From Lysinibacillus sphaericus (GTDB lineage: Bacteria; Bacillota; Bacilli; Bacillales_A; Planococcaceae): 64,000 bases of DNA. The stretch is taken from NCBI RefSeq assembly GCF_002982115.1, contig NZ_CP019980.1, positions 2,550,001-2,614,000 of the forward strand, read 5' to 3'. The notes beneath the pieces are model-generated. The model was not told the DNA's origin. It did no database searches and saw only the letters and a program-made list of their open reading frames with translations. Positions 1 to 7,970 of the stretch are shown here, in pieces. A program made the position numbers and the translations under genes. Each line of letters starts with the position of its first letter. Within the stretch, counting starts at the first letter, position 1.

Positions 1-2
1 AA

Positions 3-1475
3 AATAAAAAAGATCAAAAAAATAGCTACTTCAAATCTTTATGGATTTACGCCCTTTATGGTCTTATACTCATTCCTTTTATGGGGTTTGGTGATAACTA
101 TCATTTTCAAATGAGCATTGCATACGGCATAGTTATCTTTATCGTGATGACTACTTTGATTTCCGATTTTTCTTCTGTACTACTTGATGTCCGTGACAGA
201 AGCATCCTGTCAACGAAGCCAATCAATGCTAAAACGATAAATGCCGCTAAAATATTGCATATTCTTATTTATTTAACTTATTTAACAATTGCCTTAACGG
301 CGATTCCCCTTTTAGTCAGCTTGTTTACACAAGGAATATTATTCTTTCTATTAACCGTATTCGCACTTATCTTCATCAATATTTTCATTGTCGTGCTTAC
401 AACTATTTTGTATATTGTGATATTAAGATTTTTTGATGGAGAAAAACTAAAGGACATCATTAATTATGTGCAAATTGGCTTATCCTTAGTGTTAATGATT
501 GGTTATCAAGTGCTCATTCGATCCTTTGAGTTTGTCAACCTTGAAATGGTCGTAACGTTCAGATGGTGGAGTATTTTCATCATCCCTATGTGGTTTGCCG
601 CTCCTTATGAGCTAATCTTAAATGGTAATAACTCTTACTTCACGTTAGTAGGCACTATCTTCTCCGTCTTTATACCACTTATTTCAATAGGGCTCTATAT
701 AACGTTAATTCCAACCTTTGAGCGCAATTTACAAAAGTTATTAAGTACGAGCAAATCAAAGAAGGAAAAGAGAAGTCGTTTAAAAGATTATTTCTTATCT
801 TTTATATGCCGAACAAGTGAAGAAAAGGCGTTTTACCGTTTTGCCTCTCTTATGATGAAACAAGAACGGGATTTCAAATTAAAAGTGTATCCATCATTAG
901 GGTTTTCTTTCGTGATACCATTTATTTTTATGTTTAATATGATGCGGTCAGATCATGTTGACTACTCGACCAGTATAAGCTATTTAAATATTTATTTTAG
1001 TATGCTGATTATTCCATCTGCTGTGATGATGTTAGGTCATTCCGCAAAATATAAAGCGGCTTGGATCTACAAAGTCTTTCCAATTAAAGACTATACAGAC
1101 TTACAAAAGGGTAGTTTAAAAGCCTTTTTAATAAAGCTATATATTCCGCTGTATCTCGTTCTTAGCATCGTATTTTGCTTTATTTATGGCCCGAGAATCA
1201 TTCCAGATTTATTGATTGTTTTAGTAGCAAGCTGTTTGTACACAATCATTTGCTACATGGGCTTTGAAAACAAAGTTCCTTTCACGAAGCCCTTTGACGA
1301 AATCGGTGATGGGCAGAGTTGGAAGGCCTTAATATTATTTATTCCATTAGGTATACTTGCATTTATACACTATCTACTGGCAACAAGCATTTCTTATGGT
1401 ACTTTTATTTATTTCTTTGTACTGGTCATTGTCAATTTCATTTCTTGGAAATTCTTGTTTAAACGAGCTAAGTAA
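3..1475 (+). CDS. ABC-2 type transporter permease (5' end outside window)
   Basis: Integral membrane protein, probably the permease of an ABC exporter. The first visible ATG is at 81, but the frame is open with no stop back to base 3, so the true start lies left of the window. Roughly a dozen hydrophobic segments are spread over the protein, with a charged cytoplasmic loop near the middle (KSKKEKRSR). The large size and the split arrangement resemble Bacillus ABC-2 permeases of unknown substrate. A hairpin with a T-run ends the gene just downstream. The ATPase partner would be expected upstream, outside the window. Family assignment is from overall character, not from a diagnostic motif. Confidence 0.6.
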   Translation, partial: NKKDQKNSYFKSLWIYALYGLILIPFMGFGDNYHFQMSIAYGIVIFIVMTTLISDFSSVLLDVRDRSILSTKPINAKTINAAKILHILIYLTYLTIALTAIPLLVSLFTQGILFFLLTVFALIFINIFIVVLTTILYIVILRFFDGEKLKDIINYVQIGLSLVLMIGYQVLIRSFEFVNLEMVVTFRWWSIFIIPMWFAAPYELILNGNNSYFTLVGTIFSVFIPLISIGLYITLIPTFERNLQKLLSTSKSKKEKRSRLKDYFLSFICRTSEEKAFYRFASLMMKQERDFKLKVYPSLGFSFVIPFIFMFNMMRSDHVDYSTSISYLNIYFSMLIIPSAVMMLGHSAKYKAAWIYKVFPIKDYTDLQKGSLKAFLIKLYIPLYLVLSIVFCFIYGPRIIPDLLIVLVASCLYTIICYMGFENKVPFTKPFDEIGDGQSWKALILFIPLGILAFIHYLLATSISYGTFIYFFVLVIVNFISWKFLFKRAK

Positions 1476-1511
1476 TACTTCAAAGTATTAGACATTGCTT
1501 ATCTAGCTAGT

Positions 1512-1549
1512 AAAAATCCACTTTGCTTTAATGGCTCAGTGGATTTTTT
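1512..1549 (+). terminator. Rho-independent terminator of the ABC permease
   Basis: The inverted repeat AATCCACT / AGTGGATT is followed by TTTTTTG. It sits 37 bases after the permease stop, between two convergent genes. Confidence 0.75.
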
Positions 1550-1559
1550 GCAATTCTTT

Positions 1560-2027
1560 TTACAAATCGTAGCTCATAACGATTAATTCCCCTTTTATTC
1601 CCATCACTCTTACACCTTTATCGGTATAACCGCACTTCTTATATAGTCCTCGTGCCGCCTCATTTCTTACATTAACAGCCAATACAATTTCATTGACGTC
1701 ACAGTAATGCTGTTTGACAAAGTCAGGTAATAACATTAAAGCTTTTTTTGCATAGCCCTTCCCTTGATGTCGATAATCTGTAGAAAAAGCTCTTATTAAA
1801 ATGGCATCATCATTTTCACAATATGGCTTTACACCTTCTTTTCGATGTAACACAAAGAATACTACAAGCATTCCATCCTCAATTGCTAAAATGGCATGTC
1901 GATTGACATCCTCTTTAGCAAGCGCAATACTCTCTTGCGGTGTTCCTGTATATTCAAGTTGTTCAGCTGTTAATTGATACTGGTCAATGAACGCTTTAAA
2001 GCGATTATCGTATATGTATAGTTGCAT
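1560..2027 (-). CDS. GNAT family N-acetyltransferase
   Basis: Predicted GCN5-related N-acetyltransferase, transferring acetyl from acetyl-CoA to an unknown amine. The acetyl-CoA site is visible as YRHQGKGYAKKAL (R/Q-x-x-G-x-G/A), and the C-terminal part NVRNEAARGLYKKCGYT is typical of the fold. The ATG at 2027 was chosen because GGGGGA lies six bases upstream; a longer frame reaching 2054 lacks such a site. Stand-alone gene, convergent with the permease. Substrate cannot be read from the sequence. Confidence 0.8.
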   Translation of the reverse strand: MQLYIYDNRFKAFIDQYQLTAEQLEYTGTPQESIALAKEDVNRHAILAIEDGMLVVFFVLHRKEGVKPYCENDDAILIRAFSTDYRHQGKGYAKKALMLLPDFVKQHYCDVNEIVLAVNVRNEAARGLYKKCGYTDKGVRVMGIKGELIVMSYDL

Positions 2028-2120
2028 AATTTCCCCCATCTCCATACAGAACATTTGTTCTAATCATAGCATATAACAAATTTTATGCAAGATAAAAAAC
2101 TTGATGCATTTAACATGGTT

Positions 2121-2160
2121 AAAAGAAAAAAGACAGCACCAGTTATTATTCTGGTCCTGC
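2121..2160 (-). terminator. Terminator of the acyl-CoA thioesterase gene
   Basis: On the minus strand CAGGACCAG pairs with CTGGTGCTG (one mismatch) and is followed by TTTTTTCTTTT. It lies about 50 bases after the thioesterase stop. Confidence 0.75.
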
Positions 2161-2207
2161 CTTTGGCTTACTTCAATTCAATTAATGTAAACATCAAGCT
2201 GCTGATA

Positions 2208-2633
2208 TTATTTCGTTGCCACTGCAATTTCTTTATATTTAGCATCCCAAACAGGGTCAATTTTACTTAAAGAAACAGGTCGTAATGTTTCTTTATGTGC
2301 TAGAATATGTACGGACTGTGCTGTTGCTGCAATCGTGCCATCTTCATGTAAAATTTCATAACCATATGTTGTACGTAGACGATCGTGTTTCTCTACCCAA
2401 GTACGCACGGTTGCCACCTGTCCATAGTGCATAGCAGCCTTATAGGAAATAGATAAATCCATTACTGGCGACACATACCCTTCCTTCTCTAATGCAGCGT
2501 ACTCAAATCCCGCATCGCTCACTAACTGCGTACGTCCAATCTCCATCCAAATGATATAGTTGGCATGGTAGACAACGCCCATTTGGTCTGTCTCCGCATA
2601 GCGAATCTCAATCTGTTTTTCACTCACAAACAT
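2208..2633 (-). CDS. Acyl-CoA thioesterase, 4HBT hot-dog fold
   Basis: Small hot-dog thioesterase of the YbgC/4-hydroxybenzoyl-CoA thioesterase family, hydrolysing short acyl-CoA esters. The signature YAETDQMGVVYHANYIIWME near the N-terminus carries the catalytic Asp of the D-x-M-G-V-V-Y-H motif. About 141 residues is normal for the family. The ATG at 2633 is preferred because GAGGTG is six bases upstream; a GTG at 2642 lies too close to any Shine-Dalgarno sequence. Bacillus subtilis YneP is a likely counterpart. Single gene with its own terminator. Confidence 0.85.
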   Translation of the reverse strand: MFVSEKQIEIRYAETDQMGVVYHANYIIWMEIGRTQLVSDAGFEYAALEKEGYVSPVMDLSISYKAAMHYGQVATVRTWVEKHDRLRTTYGYEILHEDGTIAATAQSVHILAHKETLRPVSLSKIDPVWDAKYKEIAVATK

Positions 2634-2894
2634 TTTCTTCACCTCGTCCTACATTATAGCGCAAAAATGCTGAATTGGCGGGGTTTAGGCTTTGGAGATT
2701 TCGATAGGTTAAAAATGAAGGTTATAAAATCTTTATATTGAATTAAAAAATAGATTTTTATGAATGAATACTTTAACGCCATATAAACACATATATACTC
2801 TTTTAATTGGGGTACTTTCTGGGGTACCATTATTTATAAAAGTTAAAATACAAGCAACGAGCAGGTGCAATAATAAAAGTCACTCATTTTGTAC

Positions 2895-2937
2895 TGCACC
2901 CCAAAAGTTAGGCCAAAAATCTAACTTTTGGGGTGCA
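2895..2937. repeat. Perfect inverted repeat at the left IS end
   Basis: TGCACCCCAAAAGTTAG is followed nine bases later by its exact reverse complement CTAACTTTTGGGGTGCA. This places an inverted copy of the IS terminal sequence directly inside the left end, just before the transposase reading frame. It could form a hairpin in RNA read in from outside. Confidence 0.85.
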
Positions 2938-2943
2938 TTTATT

Positions 2944-3675
2944 TTGGCAAAATACGATTATGAGTTTAAGAAAAAAGTCGTTGAAGCCTACTTTCAAGTG
3001 CATGGAGGTTATAGACAAATAGCTCTTCAATTTAGTATTTCCTCAGGCCAAGGAGTGGTGAGAAGGTGGGTGAAACAAGTAACTGCATTAGGATTTGTCT
3101 CTCTTAGGAAACAGGAAAGACGTTCGAATTACACTATTCAATTTAAACTTGATGTCATAAACTATTATTTAAATAGTGGAGAATCTATCCGAGATGTCGC
3201 TCATAAATTCAATCTGCCAAATGACTCGATGGTTTCATTGTGGACTACGGCATTTAGAAAACATGGTTTCGGTGGAATTTCTCCAAAAACGCAAGGACGT
3301 CCATCCATGTCAGACAAACCGAAGAAAACAAAGGAAGAAAAGAAATTATCGCGTGAACAAGAATTAGAACGAGAAAATGAATTATTACGTGCGGAGCTTG
3401 CGTTCATAACGTATCAGATGAGACAATACGCAAATCTACTGAAAAACAATAAAATATTTCAAAGCATGTCTCGAAAAGGAAACTGCTTAGACAATTCGCC
3501 AATGGAAAATTTCTTTGGCCTACTGAAACAAGAAATATATTATGGGACTATCTATACTAGTTTTGAAGAAATAAAACAAGCGATTGATAAGTATATCTAC
3601 TATTACAATTACAAGCGAATAAAGAGGAAATTTGGATGTAGTCCAGTCACCTATCGTGTAAGATTGGCTGCATAG
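2944..3675 (+). pseudogene. IS3-family transposase, OrfA fused to the OrfB C-terminus
   Basis: The reading frame starts best at TTG 2944 (peptide LAKYDYEFKKKVVEAY, matching IS150-type OrfA starts); an upstream in-frame ATG at 2764 lies outside the IS end. Two helix-turn-helix segments and a charged leucine-zipper-like helix of OrfA are followed directly, after LLRAELAF, by the last part of OrfB (RKGNCLDNSPMENFFGLLKQ). That part contains the final catalytic Glu, but the two catalytic Asp residues and roughly 200 residues of the integrase core are gone. The product cannot be an active transposase by itself; it may still bind DNA. Confidence 0.8.
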
Positions 3676-3692
3676 AAAGGACAAAAGTCGCT

Positions 3693-4031
3693 ATGGAACT
3701 TCATAAACTACAAAAGTTGAAAATAATAGTAGATCGGCCAATGGGCTATAAGGATGATTTTGATAATGTCTATCCGATAAATTATGGTTACGTACCTGGA
3801 ATCATTGGTGGCGATAGAGAGGAACAGGATGTCTATATCCTTTCAAATAAGGTAAAGGGGCCAATAGATGAATTTACAGGTAAACTTATCGCAATTGTCC
3901 ATAGAAATGATGATATTGAAGAAAAATGGGTCGTTACTTCAGAGGATGAAAATTACACAAAAGAGCAAATTAGAGAACAAATAAATTTCATGGAACAATG
4001 GTTTGATTCAAAAATTGAGCTTTTAAATTAA
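3693..4031 (+). CDS. Small inorganic pyrophosphatase-like protein (IS passenger)
   Basis: A 112-residue protein resembling a short family of pyrophosphatase-like proteins in Firmicutes. Visible blocks are DRPMGYKDDF, YPINYGYVPG and GDREEQDVYIL; the last resembles the D-x-D-P-x-D metal-binding signature of family I inorganic pyrophosphatases, although the acidic residues are not all in canonical positions. It starts 18 bases after the broken transposase, with GAAAGGA upstream, and ends before the right IS end, so it lies inside the element. Catalytic activity is uncertain. Confidence 0.65.
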   Translation: MELHKLQKLKIIVDRPMGYKDDFDNVYPINYGYVPGIIGGDREEQDVYILSNKVKGPIDEFTGKLIAIVHRNDDIEEKWVVTSEDENYTKEQIREQINFMEQWFDSKIELLN

Positions 4032-4036
4032 AATAA

Positions 4037-4059
4037 CGAAGAGGAAGAACTCCTCTTCG
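4037..4059. terminator. Hairpin after the pyrophosphatase-like gene
   Basis: CGAAGAGGA-AGAAC-TCCTCTTCG is a perfect nine-base-pair stem directly after the stop codon and before the right IS end. No strong T-run follows on the plus strand, so it is a weak or bidirectional terminator. Confidence 0.5.
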
Positions 4060-4176
4060 AAATAAGTCTAACTTTTGGGGTTCACTACAAAATGAATGGC
4101 TTGATTAGATATTATTTTATAAAAATTTTTTAAATAGTTGAGTGCTATTGATATAAAGCTCCCGTCAGTTGAATCA

Positions 4177-4341
4177 TTAATCCACTTTATTCTCAATTTC
4201 CAATCTTTTTTGTTCCAAAGCTACTTTATCTCTTTCTAACTTAATTTGTTCAAGTTTTATATCATTTTTCTTTTTTATTTCATAAACAACAGCTGCAATA
4301 AGTGAGACAAATATAATAGCAATCAATGAAAAATAATCCAT
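4177..4341 (-). CDS. 54-residue single-pass membrane protein with coiled coil
   Basis: Short gene from ATG 4341 with a GGTGGAG ribosome binding site about eight bases upstream. Residues 3-20 are hydrophobic (YFSLIAIIFVSLIAAVVY) and form one membrane segment; residues 21-54 are a highly charged helix (KLEQIKLERDKVALEQKR) likely to coil. The arrangement matches that of a 42-residue protein at 11595. Function unknown; small proteins of this kind are common in phage-derived regions and this lies near a decayed prophage. Confidence 0.65.
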   Translation of the reverse strand: MDYFSLIAIIFVSLIAAVVYEIKKKNDIKLEQIKLERDKVALEQKRLEIENKVD

Positions 4342-4572
4342 TGGTTCTCCACCACCTCTTTCCTTAACTTACTCATCGTTCCTGGGAGTGCATCACCAAT
4401 ATTATACTAAGCCCTTGTCTCCCTTTCTTTGTTGCATCACTAATGTTCATTCCCTTTTCAGTCCATAATACTTTATATAAAAATGCGAGCTCAGCTTCCT
4501 CCAAGCCGTCGGGTAATTCACCATTTTCGCTTCCGATAGTACGTTGATATTGAAGTATATATTTTGAGGACT
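4342..4572 (-). other. Intergenic stretch with a possible coding remnant
   Basis: No gene with a start is seen. On the minus strand a frame of about 68 codons runs from the end of the next gene to about 4375 and gives a protein-like string (TIGSENGELPDGLEEAELAF, then LYKVLWTEKGM). It has no start codon or ribosome binding site of its own at its beginning. It may be the tail of a decayed gene. Confidence 0.25.
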
Positions 4573-5010
4573 TTATTTATTCCACTCTTTCCTGACAAAT
4601 GCCATAGCGCTTTCAATAGTTGTGACGTTCTTATTGAGCCAACTTTCCCCTATATCTCTCACCAACGAGTGAATAAACCCAATTTTGCTAACAATTTTTA
4701 CATAATCCAGTAATACATTTATAACACCATCATTTAACCCCAACTCTTGTAAATCTTTAACCAATTTTATATCATCCTGAGAAACAGAGCCATTGAGATT
4801 TTTAAGATAATCAATTGGTGTCGAAGAAATAACCTTTTTTATATACCATTCTTCGTAACTCATTCCTGTTTCAACTTTAAATCTTTCTTCTCCTTTTGAT
4901 TTCCATTCCTCAATTGTTATCCCGTGCACTTCTTTAAATCGTTCTTCAGCAGTCGAGCCGTATATTACTTTGTCACTTATTTTCTTAAATCGTTTAATAT
5001 CATTACTCAC
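4573..5010 (-). CDS. Hypothetical protein resembling the DnaD/DnaB C-terminal domain
   Basis: 145 residues starting with GTG at 5010 behind AAGGGATG. Residues 1-55 contain two similar blocks (STAEERFKEVHGITIEEW and GEERFKVETGMSYEEWY). The second half, with ELGLNDGVINVLLDYV and the end WLNKNVTTIESAMAFVRKEW, resembles the DnaD/DnaB-2 fold used in replication initiation proteins of Firmicutes and their phages. This suggests a DNA-binding replication protein left from a phage or plasmid. The match is by eye and only to the C-terminal half. Confidence 0.5.
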   Translation of the reverse strand: MSNDIKRFKKISDKVIYGSTAEERFKEVHGITIEEWKSKGEERFKVETGMSYEEWYIKKVISSTPIDYLKNLNGSVSQDDIKLVKDLQELGLNDGVINVLLDYVKIVSKIGFIHSLVRDIGESWLNKNVTTIESAMAFVRKEWNK

Positions 5011-5086
5011 TCCATTTCATCCCTTTTCAACTTAATTTTCACTTAAACTATATTTCAGTTAGCAGATAGATATTTATTGAAAGTTA

Positions 5087-5272
5087 TTAAAAATTAAATT
5101 GAAGAAACCCAAACATGTTCGGTAATATAAAGATTAAAAATAGCCCTGTAAACGAAAAGGTTATAAATCTTTTTCTATCTATACCTAGTCTTAATTCCCA
5201 GAGTCCCAGACACACTAAATATAAACCTAACAACATACTAATCATTGGTAATATCACTATGTAAATACTCAT
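5087..5272 (-). CDS. Small membrane protein
   Basis: A 61-residue protein from ATG 5272 with two hydrophobic segments (about residues 2-24 and 38-58) separated by a basic loop (GIDRKRF). The ribosome binding site is weak (GAGAAAACGAA). A longer in-frame start at 5323 has no better signal. I do not recognise the family. Confidence 0.5.
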   Translation of the reverse strand: MSIYIVILPMISMLLGLYLVCLGLWELRLGIDRKRFITFSFTGLFLIFILPNMFGFLQFNF

Positions 5273-5323
5273 TTCGTTTTCTCTTTTAATGATTCCGTTA
5301 CATATATCTCTTTGAACTGACAC

Positions 5324-5629
5324 AGTCCCTTTACTTTAATACGTCTAGCATGAATAGAAGTTCCAATTTTAAGTGATTTATCCATTAATATTTAACAGTT
5401 AACAGATGCCTTGATATTAGGGAAATTTTAAAACATGAAAAGGAATAATAAAAACTTAACCATTCTAGAGTTGCTACTTTTCATAGAACCGCTCTCTGCA
5501 TAAAAAGCTGAATCAAAAATGTCACAAGAAAAGTCACAAACGTTGATTTAACAACATTCGTGACTTTTTGGTGTACGTCCAAACTTCTATTTGGGAACGT
5601 TATTTTGTATGGGATTGTATAAAATAACT
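5324..5629. other. Intergenic region with one hairpin
   Basis: About 300 bases without a supported gene. The only structure seen is the terminator hairpin listed at 5529. Confidence 0.6.
5529..5569. terminator. Terminator of the Nudix gene
   Basis: AAAAGTCACAAACGTTG pairs with CAACATTCGTGACTTTTT across a six-base loop with two mismatches, leaving U-runs on both strands. On the minus strand it lies 60 bases after the Nudix stop. Confidence 0.7.
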
Positions 5630-6115
5630 CTAACGAACTTGATATACCTCATTTAGTTTATGCTCTTCTATTAAATCAATGTTTCTAGGATTTTGCGTAT
5701 ATTCCTGTAAATAAGGTCCGATGTTTGCGTACATTTCAATATTTTGTAACTCTAAAATAGGTAGCCATTTTACATCTATTTGATTTGAATCCGGGTTTTT
5801 TGGAAATTTTGGTGTACTAGGGCTTTTTATTTTGCATTCAAACATCATAACCAATGTATGTATTTTACCAAATTTATCTAAATTAAGGTGAGGTGTGTAT
5901 TCATAAACAAAAGCTAGTGGACCTACTTCTACATCTATACACGCTTCTTCTTTGGCTTCTCTTTTTACTGTATCTATAATTGATTCATTGGGTTCTGCAC
6001 CTCCAGCAGGTAAATCATAAACGATACCTCTTATTGGGTCATTATACACCGTTAATAATATTTCATTATTTTCTATTATTATTGCACCAGCTCGAACTCT
6101 AATATGAGAAGACAT
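5630..6115 (-). CDS. Nudix hydrolase
   Basis: Hydrolase of a nucleoside-diphosphate-linked compound, 161 residues. The Nudix box is seen as GGAEPNESIIDTVKREAKEE followed by ACI (residues about 38-60). All metal-binding Glu residues of REUXEE are present; the usual Gly after the last Glu pair is Cys here. The N-terminal strand (RVRAGAIIIENNEILLTV) and the following PAGG are typical of the fold. Substrate is unknown; the C-terminal tail beyond about residue 125 is not family-diagnostic. Confidence 0.85.
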   Translation of the reverse strand: MSSHIRVRAGAIIIENNEILLTVYNDPIRGIVYDLPAGGAEPNESIIDTVKREAKEEACIDVEVGPLAFVYEYTPHLNLDKFGKIHTLVMMFECKIKSPSTPKFPKNPDSNQIDVKWLPILELQNIEMYANIGPYLQEYTQNPRNIDLIEEHKLNEVYQVR

Positions 6116-6287
6116 TTAAAACCTCCTAAGTTGATATATTAAGGTTTCTAGAAGATGTTATTGAATTCCTTTCAATGTCACCAAAGTTTCCTTTGGGAAC
6201 GTTTATAAGGTTTATTTTGTATACTTTATAAATCCTTGTAACACTAAATATCCGTTATTGTAATTATAGGTTCTCTGATGAATCGTA

Positions 6288-6851
6288 TTATTTAACAATA
6301 CCTACACTGTCAAATGGATAAAATCTAACGTTGGCTTTCCCTAATACTTTATCCATTGGTACTAATCCCACACTAGAATATCTACTATCAATACTATTTC
6401 TCCTGTTATCACCTAAAACAAATAAGTAGCCTTCTGGTATCGTGGAATGATCTGTTAAAGACTGTAAAGTGAAATCTTTTGTTAGTGTACCAGTGTCTAG
6501 TAGTTGTTTTTTATACAAATCTAAATATGGTTCTTCCGAGGCTTCATTGTTTACATAAAGGGTGTCATCCTCATAAGCAATATGGTCTCCTGGTAATCCT
6601 ATGACACGTTTAATATAAATCTCATCATTAGGGGTTTTGAATACGATAACGTCAAACCTTGCAATACCAGAAATTTTCTTACCAATTTTATTTACTAGAA
6701 CGAAGTCTCCATCTTCATATGTTGGCATCATTGAAGCACCACCTACTCTAGTTGGGGAAACAATAAATGCCATCGTAGCGATAACAATAACACACGTTAT
6801 TACTGTAGACTTAACCCAGTCTAATAATTCCTTTTTCTTAGATTTCTCCAA
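6288..6851 (-). CDS. Type I signal peptidase
   Basis: Membrane-bound serine peptidase (S26A, SipS-type) that cuts signal peptides from exported proteins. One N-terminal membrane anchor (VKSTVITCVIVIATMAFIV) is followed by the catalytic Ser box GGASMMPTYEDGD, the Lys box YIKRVIGLPGD and the GDNRRNSIDSR box. Length of about 187 residues is normal for Bacillus minor signal peptidases. TTG 6851 is chosen because AAGGAG lies eight bases upstream; the in-frame TTG at 6860 abuts that site. Probably a paralogue of the main enzyme. Confidence 0.9.
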   Translation of the reverse strand: MEKSKKKELLDWVKSTVITCVIVIATMAFIVSPTRVGGASMMPTYEDGDFVLVNKIGKKISGIARFDVIVFKTPNDEIYIKRVIGLPGDHIAYEDDTLYVNNEASEEPYLDLYKKQLLDTGTLTKDFTLQSLTDHSTIPEGYLFVLGDNRRNSIDSRYSSVGLVPMDKVLGKANVRFYPFDSVGIVK

Positions 6852-6860
6852 AATAATCAA

Positions 6861-7263
6861 CTCCTTGAATTACCATTATATAAATTATAAACTATTTTTT
6901 CCATCTACTCGTAAATTAAAATATATAACCTTCCCAAAGTGTCGTTATTTGTACCATATAAAAAATTGATATTCCGCAATCTGGCCCTTTAATGAAACCG
7001 AGCACTAATCCTTATTATAGAATCGCGCCCGATTGTAGAAGATTGTTCCAACATAATTGCCAAAGAAAAAAACACACCTTTGTTCAATAAGATTAAAAAG
7101 AGATTTAGTTACCAATTCTATTTATAACAACTTCAGGAGTGATTTGTAAGTTTTTTACTTCCATAAACTATATTTAAGTTATATACAAAAACCATACTTT
7201 GACATTGTCTAAAGCATGATTTTTATTTGAACTAATATAAAACTGCTAAGTTGATTTTTTAGC
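6861..7263. other. Intergenic region
   Basis: About 400 bases, AT-rich. I see no gene, no clear hairpin with a T-run and no recognisable RNA element in it. Confidence 0.5.
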
Positions 7264-7896
7264 TCAGCTATTTATTGAATTCATTAACTGGAAGAAGTAT
7301 TCAGGTTTATGAGTCTTATTTAGGTTATACCATGAGTGTAATGTGTCGGGTGCAAATACATCTAATTTTTTCAGTACTTCCATCGTAAATTCTAGAGGTG
7401 CTACTCCTGATGCAGTAATCAAATTCTCACCAGATACCGCAGGTCTCATCTCATAAAATTTTTCACCTTTATAATTAGGACAGACCATTCTAATATACTC
7501 TAGGTCATTGCTTGTGTGTTTTCTAGAATCTAAGTATCCCATTTTTGCAAGAGCCTCAGTTGCACCACAAATTGCAGCAACAATAGTGCCAAACTTTAAA
7601 GCTTGGTCAATTCTCTCCAAGACAGGTTGATGAATTTCTTCACTCCAAGTAGTCCCTCCTGGTAAAATTAAAAGATCTTTACTCTCAAGAATACATTCAT
7701 CAAGTGAAATATCTGGTTTTATGCTCAGTCCTCCCATAGTAGTAATCATTTCTTTATTAGCTCCTACTGTAATTACTTTTAAAGGTGCTAAATCTTTTTT
7801 GAAATATCTTCCTGAGTTAAGTTCAGCAATTAAATATCCATATTCCCAGTCCGACATTGTATTAAATACATATAGAAAAACTTTTTTTGTTTGCAT
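7264..7896 (-). CDS. DJ-1/PfpI family protein
   Basis: Class I glutamine amidotransferase-like protein of the DJ-1/PfpI superfamily, 210 residues. The nucleophile elbow is AAICGATEAL, with Cys in the conserved position; an acidic residue upstream (LILPGGTTWSEE) fits the family. Bacillus YdeA/ThiJ-like proteins are similar. ATG 7896 is chosen because GGAGTG lies about nine bases upstream. It lies just downstream of the WYL regulator on the same strand, but a strong terminator separates them, so it likely has its own promoter. Substrate unknown. Confidence 0.8.
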   Translation of the reverse strand: MQTKKVFLYVFNTMSDWEYGYLIAELNSGRYFKKDLAPLKVITVGANKEMITTMGGLSIKPDISLDECILESKDLLILPGGTTWSEEIHQPVLERIDQALKFGTIVAAICGATEALAKMGYLDSRKHTSNDLEYIRMVCPNYKGEKFYEMRPAVSGENLITASGVAPLEFTMEVLKKLDVFAPDTLHSWYNLNKTHKPEYFFQLMNSINS

Positions 7897-7937
7897 CCAA
7901 TAACACTCCAATCACAATTGATATAGCTATTATAAAA

Positions 7938-7970
7938 TAACTTCCCTGACAGTTAACGTCAGGGAAGTTA
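7938..7970 (-). terminator. Terminator of the WYL regulator gene
   Basis: AACTTCCCTGAC and GTCAGGGAAGTT form a perfect twelve-base-pair stem around a seven-base loop, followed on the minus strand by TATTTTAT. It directly abuts the stop codon of the regulator. Confidence 0.85.

Larger units (their letters stand above)
2890..4089 (+). mobile_element. Defective IS3-family (IS150-like) element carrying a passenger gene
   Basis: The left end reads TGTACTGCACCCCAAAAGTT and continues AGGC; the right end, reverse-complemented, reads TGTAGTGAACCCCAAAAGTT and continues AGAC. The two ends match at 21 of 24 bases. Between them lie a transposase gene lacking most of its DDE domain, a pyrophosphatase-like gene and a hairpin. 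Flanking bases do not form a clear direct repeat, and similarity of the ends runs on a few bases outward (TCATT on both), so the exact boundaries are uncertain by some bases. Total length about 1.2 kb. Confidence 0.75.
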
